Notes: generated by a model from the sequence alone, not told the origin. DNA of 38,171 bases from Deltaproteobacteria bacterium (GCA_016874935.1 VGSS01000015.1:1-38171), one strand, 5' to 3'; positions 17,647 to 25,180 are shown, numbered from the stretch's first letter. Program-made: numbers and translations.

Positions 17647-19347
17647 ATGATTTCCCGGAAACTCATTCAGAAGGCGAAGACCATTCTCGAAAAAGAGAGG
17701 GGGGCTGCCCGAAAACCCTGGGGAGGAAAAATTTCGATATGTCTTCTCTATCCGAACTCCTATCACGTGGGTATGTCCAATCTCGGATTTCAAGCCGTCT
17801 ATCAGAGGTTCAACTCAGAAGACGATGTCGTCTGCGAGAGGGCATTCCTTCCCGATCTGGAAGACCTCCAGGAATACCGGAGGACGCAAACCCCGCTTCT
17901 CTCACTCGAATCCCAGAAGCCCCTTTCAGGCTTCGACCTATTAGCCTTCTCCATCTCCTTTGAGAACGACTTCCTCAACATCCTCACTCTACTCGATTTA
18001 GCCCGCGTTCCCCTGGAGCGTCACCTTCGAGGAGGGAAAGATCCGCTGATCATGGCGGGAGGCGTGGCCGTCTTTCTCAATCCGGAGCCTCTTAGTGAAT
18101 TCTTCGACCTCTTTGTCCTCGGAGAAGCAGAGGAGGTGATCGGAGAATTCCTGGAGGTCTACCGTCACTCAGAGAGGAAAGATCTATTGAGAAGGCTGGC
18201 GGGAGTGGAGGGGATCTATATCCCGGAATTTTATCGTGTCACTTATGCTGAAGATGGAAGGATAGAGAGGATTGACTCTGAAGCAGGACTGCCCAGGAAG
18301 GTTAGGCGGAGATGGATTTCCAAGATCGATCAATTCCCGACCCAATCGAGTCTCTTCACTCCGGATACGGAGTTCAAGGAGATGGCTGTGGTGGAAGTGA
18401 ACAGAGGCTGTCCGAGGGGGTGCAGGTTCTGTGCGGCCTGTTTTGTCTATCATCCTTTTCGAAACCGGAGTTTCTCCTTGCTTGAATCGCTTTCCAGGGA
18501 AGCCATTTTAAAGGAAAAACGGATCGGTCTTGCTGGAACCGCCATCTCCGACTATCCCTCTCTGCTTCCACTATGCGAGGGTATCCTCTCCCATGGCGGG
18601 GGCGTCTCGATTGCCTCGCTAAGGGTCGATGCGATCACGCCCTCCCTCGCCGACTGTTTGAGAAGAGGCGGAGTTAGCACCGCCGCCGTTGCTCCGGAAG
18701 CGGGATCGGAGAGGTTGCGGAAGGTTTTAAAGAAGGGTTACGGAGAGGATGAGATTTTGAGAGCGATCCGGACTCTATTTGAGAACGGGCTTTCGCAAAT
18801 CAAGAGCTATTTTCTCATCGGACTTCCTTCCGAGACGGATGAGGAGGTGAAGACAATCCTCTCCCTTTCGAAAAGGATTGAGCATCAGATCGTCTCCACC
18901 CGTGCGGGCGAGAAGAAAAGGTGGAAGCTCATTCTGAGCGTCAATCCATTTATCCCCAAGCCGGCGACTCCCTTTCAGTGGGTTCCTTTTGAGAAAGTGG
19001 CTGAATTGAAGAGAAAGCTGAAGATCCTCCGCAGTGGGGTCAGAAGGGAAAAGAACATCGAGTTAATCCATGACCTTCCCAAGTGGGCCTATATCCAGTC
19101 CCTGCTTTCGAGAGGAGACCGGAGGGTGGGGCAGATCTTGATGGCCGCTCACCGCCATCAGGGGAACTGGGAACAGGCCCTCCGGGAGACGAGCCTCAAT
19201 CCTGACTTCTTTGTCTATCGGAGAAGGGATCTGGATGAAATCTTTCCCTGGGACCTCATCGACCACGGGACCCCCAAAGAGAAGTTGAGGGAGGAATATG
19301 TGACGGCAATGAAAGAAGCAGGAGTTAAATTTAACGATAAACGATAG
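17647..19347 (+). CDS. B12-binding-type radical SAM protein (TIGR03960-like)
   Basis: 566 aa. An N-terminal Rossmann-like region (LLYPNSYHVGMSNLGFQAVY) resembles the degenerate cobalamin-binding domain of this radical SAM class. The radical SAM cluster motif CPRGCRFC (C255, C259, C262) follows at mid-protein, then the core strands with VAPEAGSERLR and IKSYFLIGLPSETDEE. The C-terminal part (WAYIQSLLSRGDRRVGQIL) is typical of the same family. The substrate is not known to me; related proteins are often paired with a TIGR03936/DUF2344 protein, which is absent here. It starts about 100 bp after ftsZ in the same direction. Confidence 0.85.
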   Translation: MISRKLIQKAKTILEKERGAARKPWGGKISICLLYPNSYHVGMSNLGFQAVYQRFNSEDDVVCERAFLPDLEDLQEYRRTQTPLLSLESQKPLSGFDLLAFSISFENDFLNILTLLDLARVPLERHLRGGKDPLIMAGGVAVFLNPEPLSEFFDLFVLGEAEEVIGEFLEVYRHSERKDLLRRLAGVEGIYIPEFYRVTYAEDGRIERIDSEAGLPRKVRRRWISKIDQFPTQSSLFTPDTEFKEMAVVEVNRGCPRGCRFCAACFVYHPFRNRSFSLLESLSREAILKEKRIGLAGTAISDYPSLLPLCEGILSHGGGVSIASLRVDAITPSLADCLRRGGVSTAAVAPEAGSERLRKVLKKGYGEDEILRAIRTLFENGLSQIKSYFLIGLPSETDEEVKTILSLSKRIEHQIVSTRAGEKKRWKLILSVNPFIPKPATPFQWVPFEKVAELKRKLKILRSGVRREKNIELIHDLPKWAYIQSLLSRGDRRVGQILMAAHRHQGNWEQALRETSLNPDFFVYRRRDLDEIFPWDLIDHGTPKEKLREEYVTAMKEAGVKFNDKR

Positions 19348-19710
19348 ACGATGGACGATGGACGGCAGACACGAGCCACGGACGCAAAATATAATAACCA
19401 ATTTCCAAGCACAAAAGATCAAATAATGGCCAAGATCTCAATGACCGAAATCATTCATCACCTCTTCCCTCTCCCCCCAGGAGGCTGTGTCGTAAACCCC
19501 TTTTTGTCACCCTGAACTTGGTTCAGGGTCTCGTAGGTATTTGATTCTATTAGATGCTGAAACAAGTTCAGCATGACATTTTTAACCATTTTGCCTATTA
19601 CGACACAGTGTCCAGGGGAGAGGACAAAGGTGAGGGGGCTTTGGGTATTTGGTCATTGGTATTTGGATCTTGGAATTTGGGTATTGGAATTTCCATTGAG
19701 GAGATAGCGT
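19348..19710. other. 363-bp gene-free interval with nested repeats
   Basis: No gene seen. The outer parts (about 19391-19440 and 19639-19700) carry CCAATTTCCAA / TTGGAATTTGG words of the type found between ftsA and ftsZ, partly complementary to each other (for example CAATGACC near 19439 with GGTCATTG near 19650). Inside them are C-rich and G-rich arms (about 19457-19484 and 19609-19636), then an 11-bp terminal inverted repeat element, and in its middle the 74-bp double hairpin. The whole looks like elements inserted into elements. Confidence 0.65.
19485..19608. mobile_element. MITE-like element containing copy 2 of the 74-bp double-hairpin repeat
   Basis: CTGTGTCGTAA (19485-19495) and TTACGACACAG (19598-19608) are perfect 11-bp inverted ends of a 124-bp element with no coding capacity. 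Its centre, 19505-19578, starts TGTCA, ends TGACA, and holds a CCCTGAA/TTCAGGG hairpin followed by a GCTGAA/TTCAGC hairpin. This 74-bp core is the same sequence as the core after ftsI (2761-2834), in opposite orientation, but the outer ends differ between the two copies. Confidence 0.75.
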
Positions 19711-20418
19711 ATGAAAATAGAGAAAGTTTCGTTCCAGAGTGAAGGTTATAAGATAGCAGGGATCCTTCATCTTCCGGATCGAGAATGCCCTCCCTGCGTG
19801 ATTGCTTCTCATGGTTTGCTTTCGAGCAAAGATAGTGAAAAATATATTGTTCTTGGAAACCGGATGTCAGAAGAGGGGATGGCCGTGTTGAGGTTTGATT
19901 TTAGAGGGATTGGAGAGAGTGAAGGAAGCGAGGAGGATAATACAATCAGCAAGAAATTGAACGATCTCGGTTCTGCCATCGATTTTGTGAGGTCCTATCC
20001 GGGTTTAGGAAAGGAGATTGGCCTGGTGGGATCGAGCCTTGGCGGCTTTCTCTCGCTCATCAGGGCTTCAAGGGACAGACAAATCAAGGCCCTGGTAGTC
20101 TGGGCGACCCCTCTTCATATGGACGATCTCAGTTCAAAAGAGCAGGAGGAAGATTATCCGCTGCCTCCCGAAGCCTTCTTTCAAGACCTTCCAAAACATC
20201 GGCTCTTGCCCATTTTACCGAAAGTCTCTAACTGTTTGGTGATCCATGGAGAGAGGGATGAACTCGTGGAGGTAGAACAGGCCCTGGGAATCTTCTATCA
20301 CCTTAGTTCTCCCAAAGAAATCCATCTGATCGGAGGCGCTGATCATCGCCTAACCGATCCGACCCACCGCCAGCGCGCCATCGACCTGACCGCGGAATGG
20401 TTTAAAAGATATCTTTAA
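19711..20418 (+). CDS. Alpha/beta hydrolase (serine aminopeptidase/acyl-hydrolase-like)
   Basis: 235 aa single-domain alpha/beta hydrolase. It shows the oxyanion-side SHGLLSSKDS, the FDFRGIGESEG strand-turn, the nucleophile elbow GSSLGG (catalytic S109), the acid in HGERDELV and the histidine in GGADHRL, so the triad is complete. There is no signal peptide, so it should be cytoplasmic. The substrate cannot be read from sequence; such enzymes include esterases and peptidases. GAGGAGATAGCGT upstream of the ATG provides a ribosome-binding site. It stands alone, ending about 85 bp before the convergent toxin gene. Confidence 0.85.
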   Translation: MKIEKVSFQSEGYKIAGILHLPDRECPPCVIASHGLLSSKDSEKYIVLGNRMSEEGMAVLRFDFRGIGESEGSEEDNTISKKLNDLGSAIDFVRSYPGLGKEIGLVGSSLGGFLSLIRASRDRQIKALVVWATPLHMDDLSSKEQEEDYPLPPEAFFQDLPKHRLLPILPKVSNCLVIHGERDELVEVEQALGIFYHLSSPKEIHLIGGADHRLTDPTHRQRAIDLTAEWFKRYL

Positions 20419-20502
20419 CGTTTTGGATTAGTGAAGTCCCGACTATCCGGGATTTCCCGAAGGGTGGAGACGCCAATTTGGTGTTATCTGCCGGTGCGGG
20501 CA

Positions 20503-20847
20503 TTATCTTAAATTGAATAATTTCCTAAGTCTGTTACTTACTTCGTCTTGAATTCGAGGAGACAGTTCACCTAATTCGCGTTGGAGGCAAAGGGTGGTAA
20601 CCGTCATGAGGCGGTGTAACCGTAATGTAGAGGAAACCCGTAAGCCAGTTGCACCAAAATCGTCCCTTGTCGAATCTAAAATGAGGTCTGTTTCCAATAA
20701 ATCGGCAGGTTTCCGGCTACTAATAAAAGCCAGAATAACATGACGATGTATTCCGATAGGATCAGTCAAACATACCGCTGGGCGTACTTTAGTTCCCGAA
20801 AAATCATCAAATGGAAAAGGGATCAAAACCACTTTACCTCTGATCAT
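20503..20847 (-). CDS. MazF/PemK-like toxin of a type II toxin-antitoxin pair
   Basis: 114 aa from the chosen ATG at 20847. The N-terminal block (GKVVLIPFPFDDFSGTKVRP) is the conserved start of MazF/PemK ribonucleases, which form SH3-like barrels and cleave mRNA. ISSRK and a C-terminal helical tail follow as in the family. An upstream in-frame ATG (20868) would add seven residues and overlap the antitoxin further. The ATG at 20847 overlaps the antitoxin's end by 14 nt, the usual coupled arrangement. Cleavage specificity cannot be told. Confidence 0.85.
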   Translation of the reverse strand: MIRGKVVLIPFPFDDFSGTKVRPAVCLTDPIGIHRHVILAFISSRKPADLLETDLILDSTRDDFGATGLRVSSTLRLHRLMTVTTLCLQRELGELSPRIQDEVSNRLRKLFNLR

Positions 20848-21088
20848 AAAACGGCCTCCCATCCTCAAGTGTGTAAATATCCTCCTCAGGCTCTTTCAAG
20901 AAATTGAAGGCTGGGTTTGTGCTTGCTGCCTGAAGCCATTCCTTTTCACCCACTTCAGTATCTTCGGGTAATAAGATAATAACGCGAACCCTCATTGGGC
21001 CAATAATCGGTAACGGCTCGTCCAAAACAAGCTTCCGTTCTGCATCAATCGTTCCTGCAGCTTCAATGGCTTTTTCTACATTTTCCAT
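20834..21088 (-). CDS. Antitoxin partner of the MazF/PemK-like toxin
   Basis: 84 aa small acidic protein immediately upstream of, and overlapping, the toxin. The N-terminal half (residues 1-45, including LVLDEPLPIIGPMRVRVIILLPED) looks like a short beta-strand region comparable to antitoxins of the DUF2281/AbrB-like kind; the C-terminal half (NPAFNFLKEPEEDIYTLEDG) is acidic and proline-containing, as expected of a flexible toxin-wrapping tail. Identification rests mainly on gene order and overlap. A TATAAT promoter element lies about 25 nt upstream. Confidence 0.75.
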   Translation of the reverse strand: MENVEKAIEAAGTIDAERKLVLDEPLPIIGPMRVRVIILLPEDTEVGEKEWLQAASTNPAFNFLKEPEEDIYTLEDGRPFYDQR

Positions 21089-21105
21089 ACCTATTTCCCT
21101 CCCGT

Positions 21106-21141
21106 CTTATATATTATAACATGGCCGCACTGAGCAGATAA
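21106..21141 (-). promoter_or_regulatory. Likely promoter of the toxin-antitoxin operon
   Basis: On the minus strand a perfect TATAAT -10 box lies at 21118-21113. Seventeen bases upstream is TTATCT, a poor -35 match. The -10 sits in a near-palindromic A/T run (TTATATATTATAA), a plausible place for antitoxin autoregulation. The expected start point is about 15-20 nt before the antitoxin ATG at 21088. Confidence 0.4.
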
Positions 21142-21293
21142 CTTGTTCACATCGGCACCTTGTGCTGATATACTCCCAATTTAGGGGTGATATCAGCACT
21201 CGGTGCGGATATTCTACCTCTGGCAGAATTGCCAAAAAACCTCCTTCCGACAAATAATGTCACTCATCACCTCCTTTCGGAGGTCTTTGAAGG

Positions 21294-21340
21294 TAACTCC
21301 CCTCTCTCCCCTCTTAAATTAAGAGGGGATGGGGGAGTTA
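21294..21340. repeat. Large intergenic hairpin, TAACTCCCC type
   Basis: The left arm 21294-21317 (TAACTCCCC...CTCTTAA) faces the right arm 21319-21340 (TTAAGAGGGG...GGAGTTA) with almost no loop and only minor mismatches. It abuts the 3' end of the recombinase relic at 21338, so it probably inserted into that gene. A related hairpin with the CCCTCCCC/GGGGAGGG vocabulary is at 29356-29460. Confidence 0.7.
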
Positions 21341-21550
21341 GAACAGGGTCTATATGGAGTTCTTCACCATTAAAGACCTTCAAAATCTTTTGTAATGTAC
21401 CGTCAGTAACAGGAAAACTCCAATTTTTTCCGTAGGTTGCCATCTGCGGCCATCTATGGTCTTAATTTTTGAAACAAGAATGGGGTCATAAGGGAAGGAA
21501 ACAATTAGGCGACCAGACGGATCATCTGAGATTTGAATTCTGGCCATCAT
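21338..21550 (-). pseudogene. Truncated, frameshifted tyrosine recombinase (integrase) N-terminus
   Basis: On the minus strand an ATG at 21550 (or 21547) opens a frame reading ARIQISDDPSGRLIVSFPYD, then PILVSKIKTIDGRRWQPTEK. After a one-base loss near 21421 the next frame continues WSFPVTDGTLQKILKVFNGE and ELHIDP. The pattern FPYDP..V..IK.I.GRRW.P.EK.WSFP.TDGTL..I...F.GE..HIDP is, to my knowledge, the N-terminal region of XerC/D-like and integron-type tyrosine recombinases. The DNA-binding and catalytic domains are missing; a hairpin element cuts the gene off. Clearly non-functional. Confidence 0.75.
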
Positions 21551-21558
21551 ACAATCCC

Positions 21559-21746
21559 TTTACCCCGTTAGAAAGCCCCGCTGCTTGCCCCGTGCCAAGC
21601 TCAGCTTCTATCGGGGCTTGCAGCGGGGATGAGTCAATTACCTTATTAGCGAACACAGGGTTTAACCCGCTTCGCCAGCGCTTGCGCGGCGAGTGCCGCG
21701 TGTGAACCTTCCCATTAGAAGGGCGAAGCTTTTCTAACCGGGTTTA
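21559..21746. mobile_element. Dispersed non-coding element, copy A
   Basis: It starts TTTACCCCGTTAGAA (21559) and ends TTTCTAACCGGGTTTA (21746), imperfect inverted ends. Inside, CCCCGCTGC faces GCAGCGGGG as one hairpin. A 40-bp block at 21658-21697, starting GGGTTTAACCCGC, is identical at 39 of 40 positions to 33982-34021 in copy B. It has no coding capacity. It sits directly upstream of the recombinase relic's start codon. Confidence 0.7.
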
Positions 21747-21835
21747 CTTTTTAAGGTTTAAAGGGGACGTATTGGAAATGCCTATTTTGAAATAACATAT
21801 CATAATGGTTAAATATGTCAATAATTTTTCTCTAA

Positions 21836-22029
21836 ACCCCGTTGTTGCAGAAAATGGTATGAAGCAATGCTTCCAAAGTCTTGCCCCATCAGACATTGAG
21901 ACCAAATGGCATGCATCATTCTGGACTTCACTGAATGTGACGTCCTGTAATGGCTGTTGAACACTCTTCAAAAGAAACCATGACGCGGTATTCAGATGAT
22001 AGCATCTATTTTTAATGCAACAACGGGGT
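21836..22029. mobile_element. MITE-like 194-bp element with 14-bp inverted ends
   Basis: ACCCCGTTGTTGCA (21836-21849) and TGCAACAACGGGGT (22016-22029) are perfect 14-bp terminal inverted repeats. I see no transposase fragment or convincing ORF between them, so it would need to move in trans. The ACCCCGTT ends resemble those of the neighbouring dispersed element, suggesting a related mobiliser. No clear target duplication is visible. Confidence 0.6.
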
Positions 22030-22089
22030 AAAGGTGGCAGGTCAGTGTGGCTGAAAGGAATGACGCCCAATTTCTGTATCCCGAACCAA

Positions 22090-22187
22090 GAGGACCACGG
22101 GTTCTACCCGTGGGTGAATTGGTCCTCTGGTACGGGATGTTCGCCCCTTCTCGGGCGTCTTTTGGGAACCACGGGCTAAGCCCGTGG
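22090..22187. repeat. Pair of CCACGGG palindromes
   Basis: CCACGGGT (22095-22102) pairs with ACCCGTGG (22106-22113) inside an outer GAGGACC/GGTCCTC stem (22090-22127). A second palindrome, the 19-mer at 22169-22187 (CCACGGGCT A AGCCCGTGG), follows. Between them, CGCCC/GGGCG (22142-22157) followed by TCTTTT could act as a weak terminator. These are REP-like intergenic palindromes. Confidence 0.6.
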
Positions 22188-22237
22188 GGCTCCATAAGCC
22201 ATTTGCCTTGATGAGGATTGGCAGTTATCATTAAAAT

Positions 22238-23257
22238 ATGGATACTCTCACACATACGCTTACCGGCGCTGTGATTGCCAGGGCTATCGATGACAAGAAG
22301 GTCGGCCGTTGGGGGATGGTGGCAGGGTTGGTCATGGGTGCTTTTCCGGACTCCGATTTTATCCTTGGTCTCTTCAACCGTCAATTCTTCCTCCAATATC
22401 ACAGGGACTTCACCCATTCCATCCTCCTCATCCCCTTTTATGCCATCCTTTTCAGCTGGCTCTTTGTTAAGATATCGAAGCGGCCTCAATTCTGGAGCTT
22501 TTATAAAATCTGTATCTCCGTTCTATTGAGCCATGTCCTGCTCGATCTGCTCACCTCTTATGGGACGATGATCTTCTCCCCTTTCTTTGAGCACCGTTTT
22601 GCCTGGGACTTGGTTTTTATCATTGATCTGATCTTTTCCGGAATCATCTTTGTCCCGCTATTGGCGAGCCTTTTTTTAAAGAGAAGAGCGCAATGGGTCT
22701 GCCGGGGATCGCTCATCGGGCTTGCCACCTATATCCTCTTTTGCTGGGTTCAGCACGGGCAGGCTTTAAAAGAGGTCAGAAATTTTTCAGAGGGATTGAA
22801 GGAAGAGGTCATTCAGGTTGCGGCCCTGCCCCAACCCATTTCTCCTTTCCGTTGGGCCCTCTATGTGGAGACAAAAGCTAATGTTTATCAGGGATTTTTG
22901 GATCTGACGAGGAAGGACTCCCCTGAACCTGTCTCTCCTCGGTCTTCCTTCTTCAGCAGGTTGGACAGCCTCTATTATCCATCCGGAAACATTCCTTTTC
23001 AGTCCTGGGAAAAATTGCCGGACTCACCATGGGTGAAGAAAGCCCTCGCATTAGAAGGCATCAAGTTCTTTTACTGGTTTGCTCGATTTCCTGTTGTGAA
23101 GTCTGTTAATTTAAGAGACGGAGTCCACAGGGTGGAGTTTATGGATGTGAGGTTTTTCCTCCCCGGGATACGCCTCCCTTTTGTCTATTATGTGGAATTG
23201 GATGATCAGGGCCTGGTTCTGTCAGAAGGGTTTGTAGAAGATCGAAGAAGGCTATAA
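22238..23257 (+). CDS. YbcI/DUF457-family membrane-bound metal-dependent hydrolase
   Basis: 339 aa. The N-terminal MDTLTHTLTGAVIARA and the HRDFTHS motif supply the histidines and aspartates conserved in this family (the E. coli YdjM/YbcI group). PDSDF and SHVLLDLLTSYG are the other hallmark motifs. About four to five transmembrane helices occupy residues 1-180, and the rest is a soluble domain. The biological substrate is unknown. The stop overlaps the convergent zinc-ribbon gene by 6 nt. No ribosome-binding site is obvious before the ATG. Confidence 0.85.
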   Translation: MDTLTHTLTGAVIARAIDDKKVGRWGMVAGLVMGAFPDSDFILGLFNRQFFLQYHRDFTHSILLIPFYAILFSWLFVKISKRPQFWSFYKICISVLLSHVLLDLLTSYGTMIFSPFFEHRFAWDLVFIIDLIFSGIIFVPLLASLFLKRRAQWVCRGSLIGLATYILFCWVQHGQALKEVRNFSEGLKEEVIQVAALPQPISPFRWALYVETKANVYQGFLDLTRKDSPEPVSPRSSFFSRLDSLYYPSGNIPFQSWEKLPDSPWVKKALALEGIKFFYWFARFPVVKSVNLRDGVHRVEFMDVRFFLPGIRLPFVYYVELDDQGLVLSEGFVEDRRRL

Positions 23258-24403
23258 ACTCGATTTAATTTCTCCTATCTTCCATGTTGCATCCTCTTTC
23301 TTAAAGACCACATCGAGAATCGTTTTGCTTTCCTGGGGCGGGCCTCCACTTTTCGGAGAAAACCTGACGAGCCATTCTACCCTTGCCCTGGCAATATCTC
23401 CGGATAACGAAGGGTTTCCTAGGGCATAAGTGAGATCGAGGAAATTGAAATTTTCCCAGGATTCAAGCGTCGATTTCTTTTTCCCTTCCCGATCCTTAAA
23501 ATCATTCGAGTAGCATGATAGAAAGAGATCGATATCCTTTCTCAGGTTTGCCTTCCTGATATTTTCGAGAAGGTTTCTTATTTTCTCTATCTCTTCCGCC
23601 TCTATGGGGGAAGAGATAGAAGGGGGAATCCCCGAAGAGGCGGGCGCCGGAGAAGAAGCCTGCTCTTCAGAAGGAGGGATGGCGCTCGAATCCGACTTCT
23701 TTGTCACGATGTGAGAATGGGTGGACCAGAAGAGATATCCTGCGGCAATGCAAATGATGGCGATGCCGCTCCAGTTCAAAAAGATCCGTGGATAGTCTTT
23801 TTTTGTCTTTCTTACAAACCTTCCCTGTTTGATCTGTTCCTCTACGGTTGTTTTAGCCGTTTTCTGATCAGGTGTTTTGTCCTGGGAAAGGCCTTTGCCA
23901 AAATCGGAAGGGAAGGGCGCTTTGGGGGCGGCTTTTTTGGCTTCAAGGGGGCGAGGAGGTCTCGGCCTTTCTTTCTCTTGGGGTGGACCTGGTGGAACCA
24001 GAGCGGCTCCGCATCTGATGCAAGACTGACCTCCCAGGTGCTCTTTTTTACAAACCGAACAGATAAGATGCTGAGGAGGCGACTCCAGCCATTCTCGGGC
24101 GGTCAAAACTTGTGAAGATTCTTTCCCGACATCAGGTTCCTGATCGGTTTTAAACTCCTCTTTTGTTTGAAAGGAGGTTAAAAGAACGACCTCCGCCCCG
24201 CACCGAATGCAGGCCTTTGTTTTTTCATAGATGATTTTACAATCGGGGCAGATGAATTTTTCTTTAGGTTTTTCCTCAACGGATTTTTCTGTATCTCCAA
24301 AATCCGGGAGGGTCTCTTCTTTTTTAATCAGGAAGCTTCCACATTGACCGCAAAACCTCCTGTCATCCTCATATTCGATACGGCATTTTTTACAGAACAA
24401 CAT
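23252..24403 (-). CDS. Multi-zinc-ribbon membrane protein with C-terminal NTF2-like domain
   Basis: 383 aa, function unknown. Three CxxC..CxxC zinc ribbons lie in the N-terminal half: CKKC/CGQC (about residues 4-21), CPDC/CIRC (about 51-69) and CSVC/CIRC (about 116-134). A proline/lysine-rich linker, one transmembrane helix (about 209-226, GIAIICIAAGYLFW) and a Ser/Pro linker follow. The last ~115 residues (NLLENIRKANLRKDIDLFL ... WKIGEIKSS) resemble an NTF2/SnoaL-like alpha+beta domain, which would lie outside the membrane. It is followed by the SH3b gene upstream with 16 nt between them, so the two are probably co-transcribed. Confidence 0.7.
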   Translation of the reverse strand: MLFCKKCRIEYEDDRRFCGQCGSFLIKKEETLPDFGDTEKSVEEKPKEKFICPDCKIIYEKTKACIRCGAEVVLLTSFQTKEEFKTDQEPDVGKESSQVLTAREWLESPPQHLICSVCKKEHLGGQSCIRCGAALVPPGPPQEKERPRPPRPLEAKKAAPKAPFPSDFGKGLSQDKTPDQKTAKTTVEEQIKQGRFVRKTKKDYPRIFLNWSGIAIICIAAGYLFWSTHSHIVTKKSDSSAIPPSEEQASSPAPASSGIPPSISSPIEAEEIEKIRNLLENIRKANLRKDIDLFLSCYSNDFKDREGKKKSTLESWENFNFLDLTYALGNPSLSGDIARARVEWLVRFSPKSGGPPQESKTILDVVFKKEDATWKIGEIKSSL

Positions 24404-24419
24404 CTTTCGTTTGCGATCC

Positions 24420-24935
24420 TTACATTGGTTTGGGTTTCGGGGTTGTCGAAGGAGGAGGTTTGGGGGCCTCTGAAATGGCGGCCTTGCTCACCCATGCCTC
24501 GCTTCCATCTTGCAATCGAACCCGTAACCAGTTTCCCTTATCTTCGAGAATTGACAAAGAAGTTCCCTTTCTAACACTTCCGATTACTCTGTAATTGAGT
24601 CCAGGCCCTTCTCGAAGGTTGACGGAATCCCATATGACCTTCGTTGTGCGAAGGGAAGGGGGAGGGGATGGCAAGGTCACTTTTGGAGGTTCTGAAACAG
24701 ATGGAGAGACAGCAGGTGGAGCAGGCTTGGGTGGAGGTTCTGGGGCGGGCCGTGAGTCAGGGGTTTCTTCCTTCTTAGGCTGTTGGACTTTTTCTTCGAC
24801 AGGAGGGGCAGGTTTCTGTTCGTGCTTCTGTTCAGGTTTTACTCCTGCGCAATTTAATGTAAAAGATAGGGCAACCCAGAGGATCGCTATCTTTAGAAGA
24901 AAGAACCTTTGAAAAAGTCGTGAACCTTTTTTCAT
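24420..24935 (-). CDS. SH3b-domain envelope protein, likely lipoprotein
   Basis: 171 aa from the ATG at 24935; an in-frame TTG at 24944 would add three residues. A hydrophobic N-terminal segment ends in FTLNCAG, a usable but non-ideal lipobox. A long Pro/Lys/Glu-rich spacer of the kind that spans periplasm follows (about residues 37-100). The bacterial SH3 domain (about 104-160) carries VNLREGPGLNYRVIGSVRKG and WLRVRLQDGSEAWV, which typically bind peptidoglycan or peptides. It is upstream of the zinc-ribbon gene in a likely two-gene operon. Confidence 0.75.
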   Translation of the reverse strand: MKKGSRLFQRFFLLKIAILWVALSFTLNCAGVKPEQKHEQKPAPPVEEKVQQPKKEETPDSRPAPEPPPKPAPPAVSPSVSEPPKVTLPSPPPSLRTTKVIWDSVNLREGPGLNYRVIGSVRKGTSLSILEDKGNWLRVRLQDGSEAWVSKAAISEAPKPPPSTTPKPKPM

Positions 24936-24944
24936 CTCTTTCAA

Positions 24945-25180
24945 TTTTGATAATAAGAGAGTTTCCGTGTTTGATAAATAGCAAAATTGATACCAATTTC
25001 AACCATTCCCAACCCTTTGAATGTAAACGTTATATTTTAGTAAGTGTTTAGATTTTGAACGAAAAAGTACAATATTTGTCCTTCCTGTGGCAAAAAATTG
25101 ACATCTTCTGTCCTGTCTGGGAAATTATTATTCTATCCATACTATAAAGATCCAGATGAGGCGATGCAATTCACTTTGGG
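24945..25180. other. AT-rich gap with a possible zinc-ribbon gene remnant
   Basis: 236 bp lie between the SH3b gene and sir2. On the + strand, 25067-25183 reads without a stop as KYNICPSCGKKL followed by about 26 residues, but there is no start codon after the preceding TGA (near 25058). The CPSCGKK motif suggests the tail or head of a decayed zinc-ribbon protein. Base composition is clearly more AT-rich than the neighbours. No terminator is evident for sir2. Confidence 0.3.

Larger units (their letters stand above)
21119..22237. other. 1.1-kb gene-free island of repeats and relics
   Basis: No intact gene. From left to right it holds: a GCACC..GGTGC inverted repeat (about 21149-21211), a near-perfect G/C-strand hairpin (21294-21340), a frameshifted recombinase relic on the minus strand (21338-21550), a dispersed element (21559-21746), an element with 14-bp inverted ends (21836-22029) and two CCACGGG palindromes (22090-22187). 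This concentration marks it as an insertion-tolerant site between the toxin-antitoxin operon and the DUF457 gene. Confidence 0.7.

Noticed and set aside
20444-20459. TCCCG/CGGGA hairpin after the alpha/beta hydrolase as a terminator
   Set aside because: The stem is only five base pairs and lacks a T-run on either strand.
21559-21746. Integron attC site next to the recombinase relic
   Set aside because: The ends GTTAGAA and TTCTAAC resemble attC R boxes but are in the wrong order and miss the consensus at one end; the second copy at dctP is not in any cassette array.
21744-22070. Minus-strand 108-codon ORF across the 194-bp element
   Set aside because: It spans the element ends and has no recognisable domain or ribosome-binding site; best seen as chance coding in repeat DNA.
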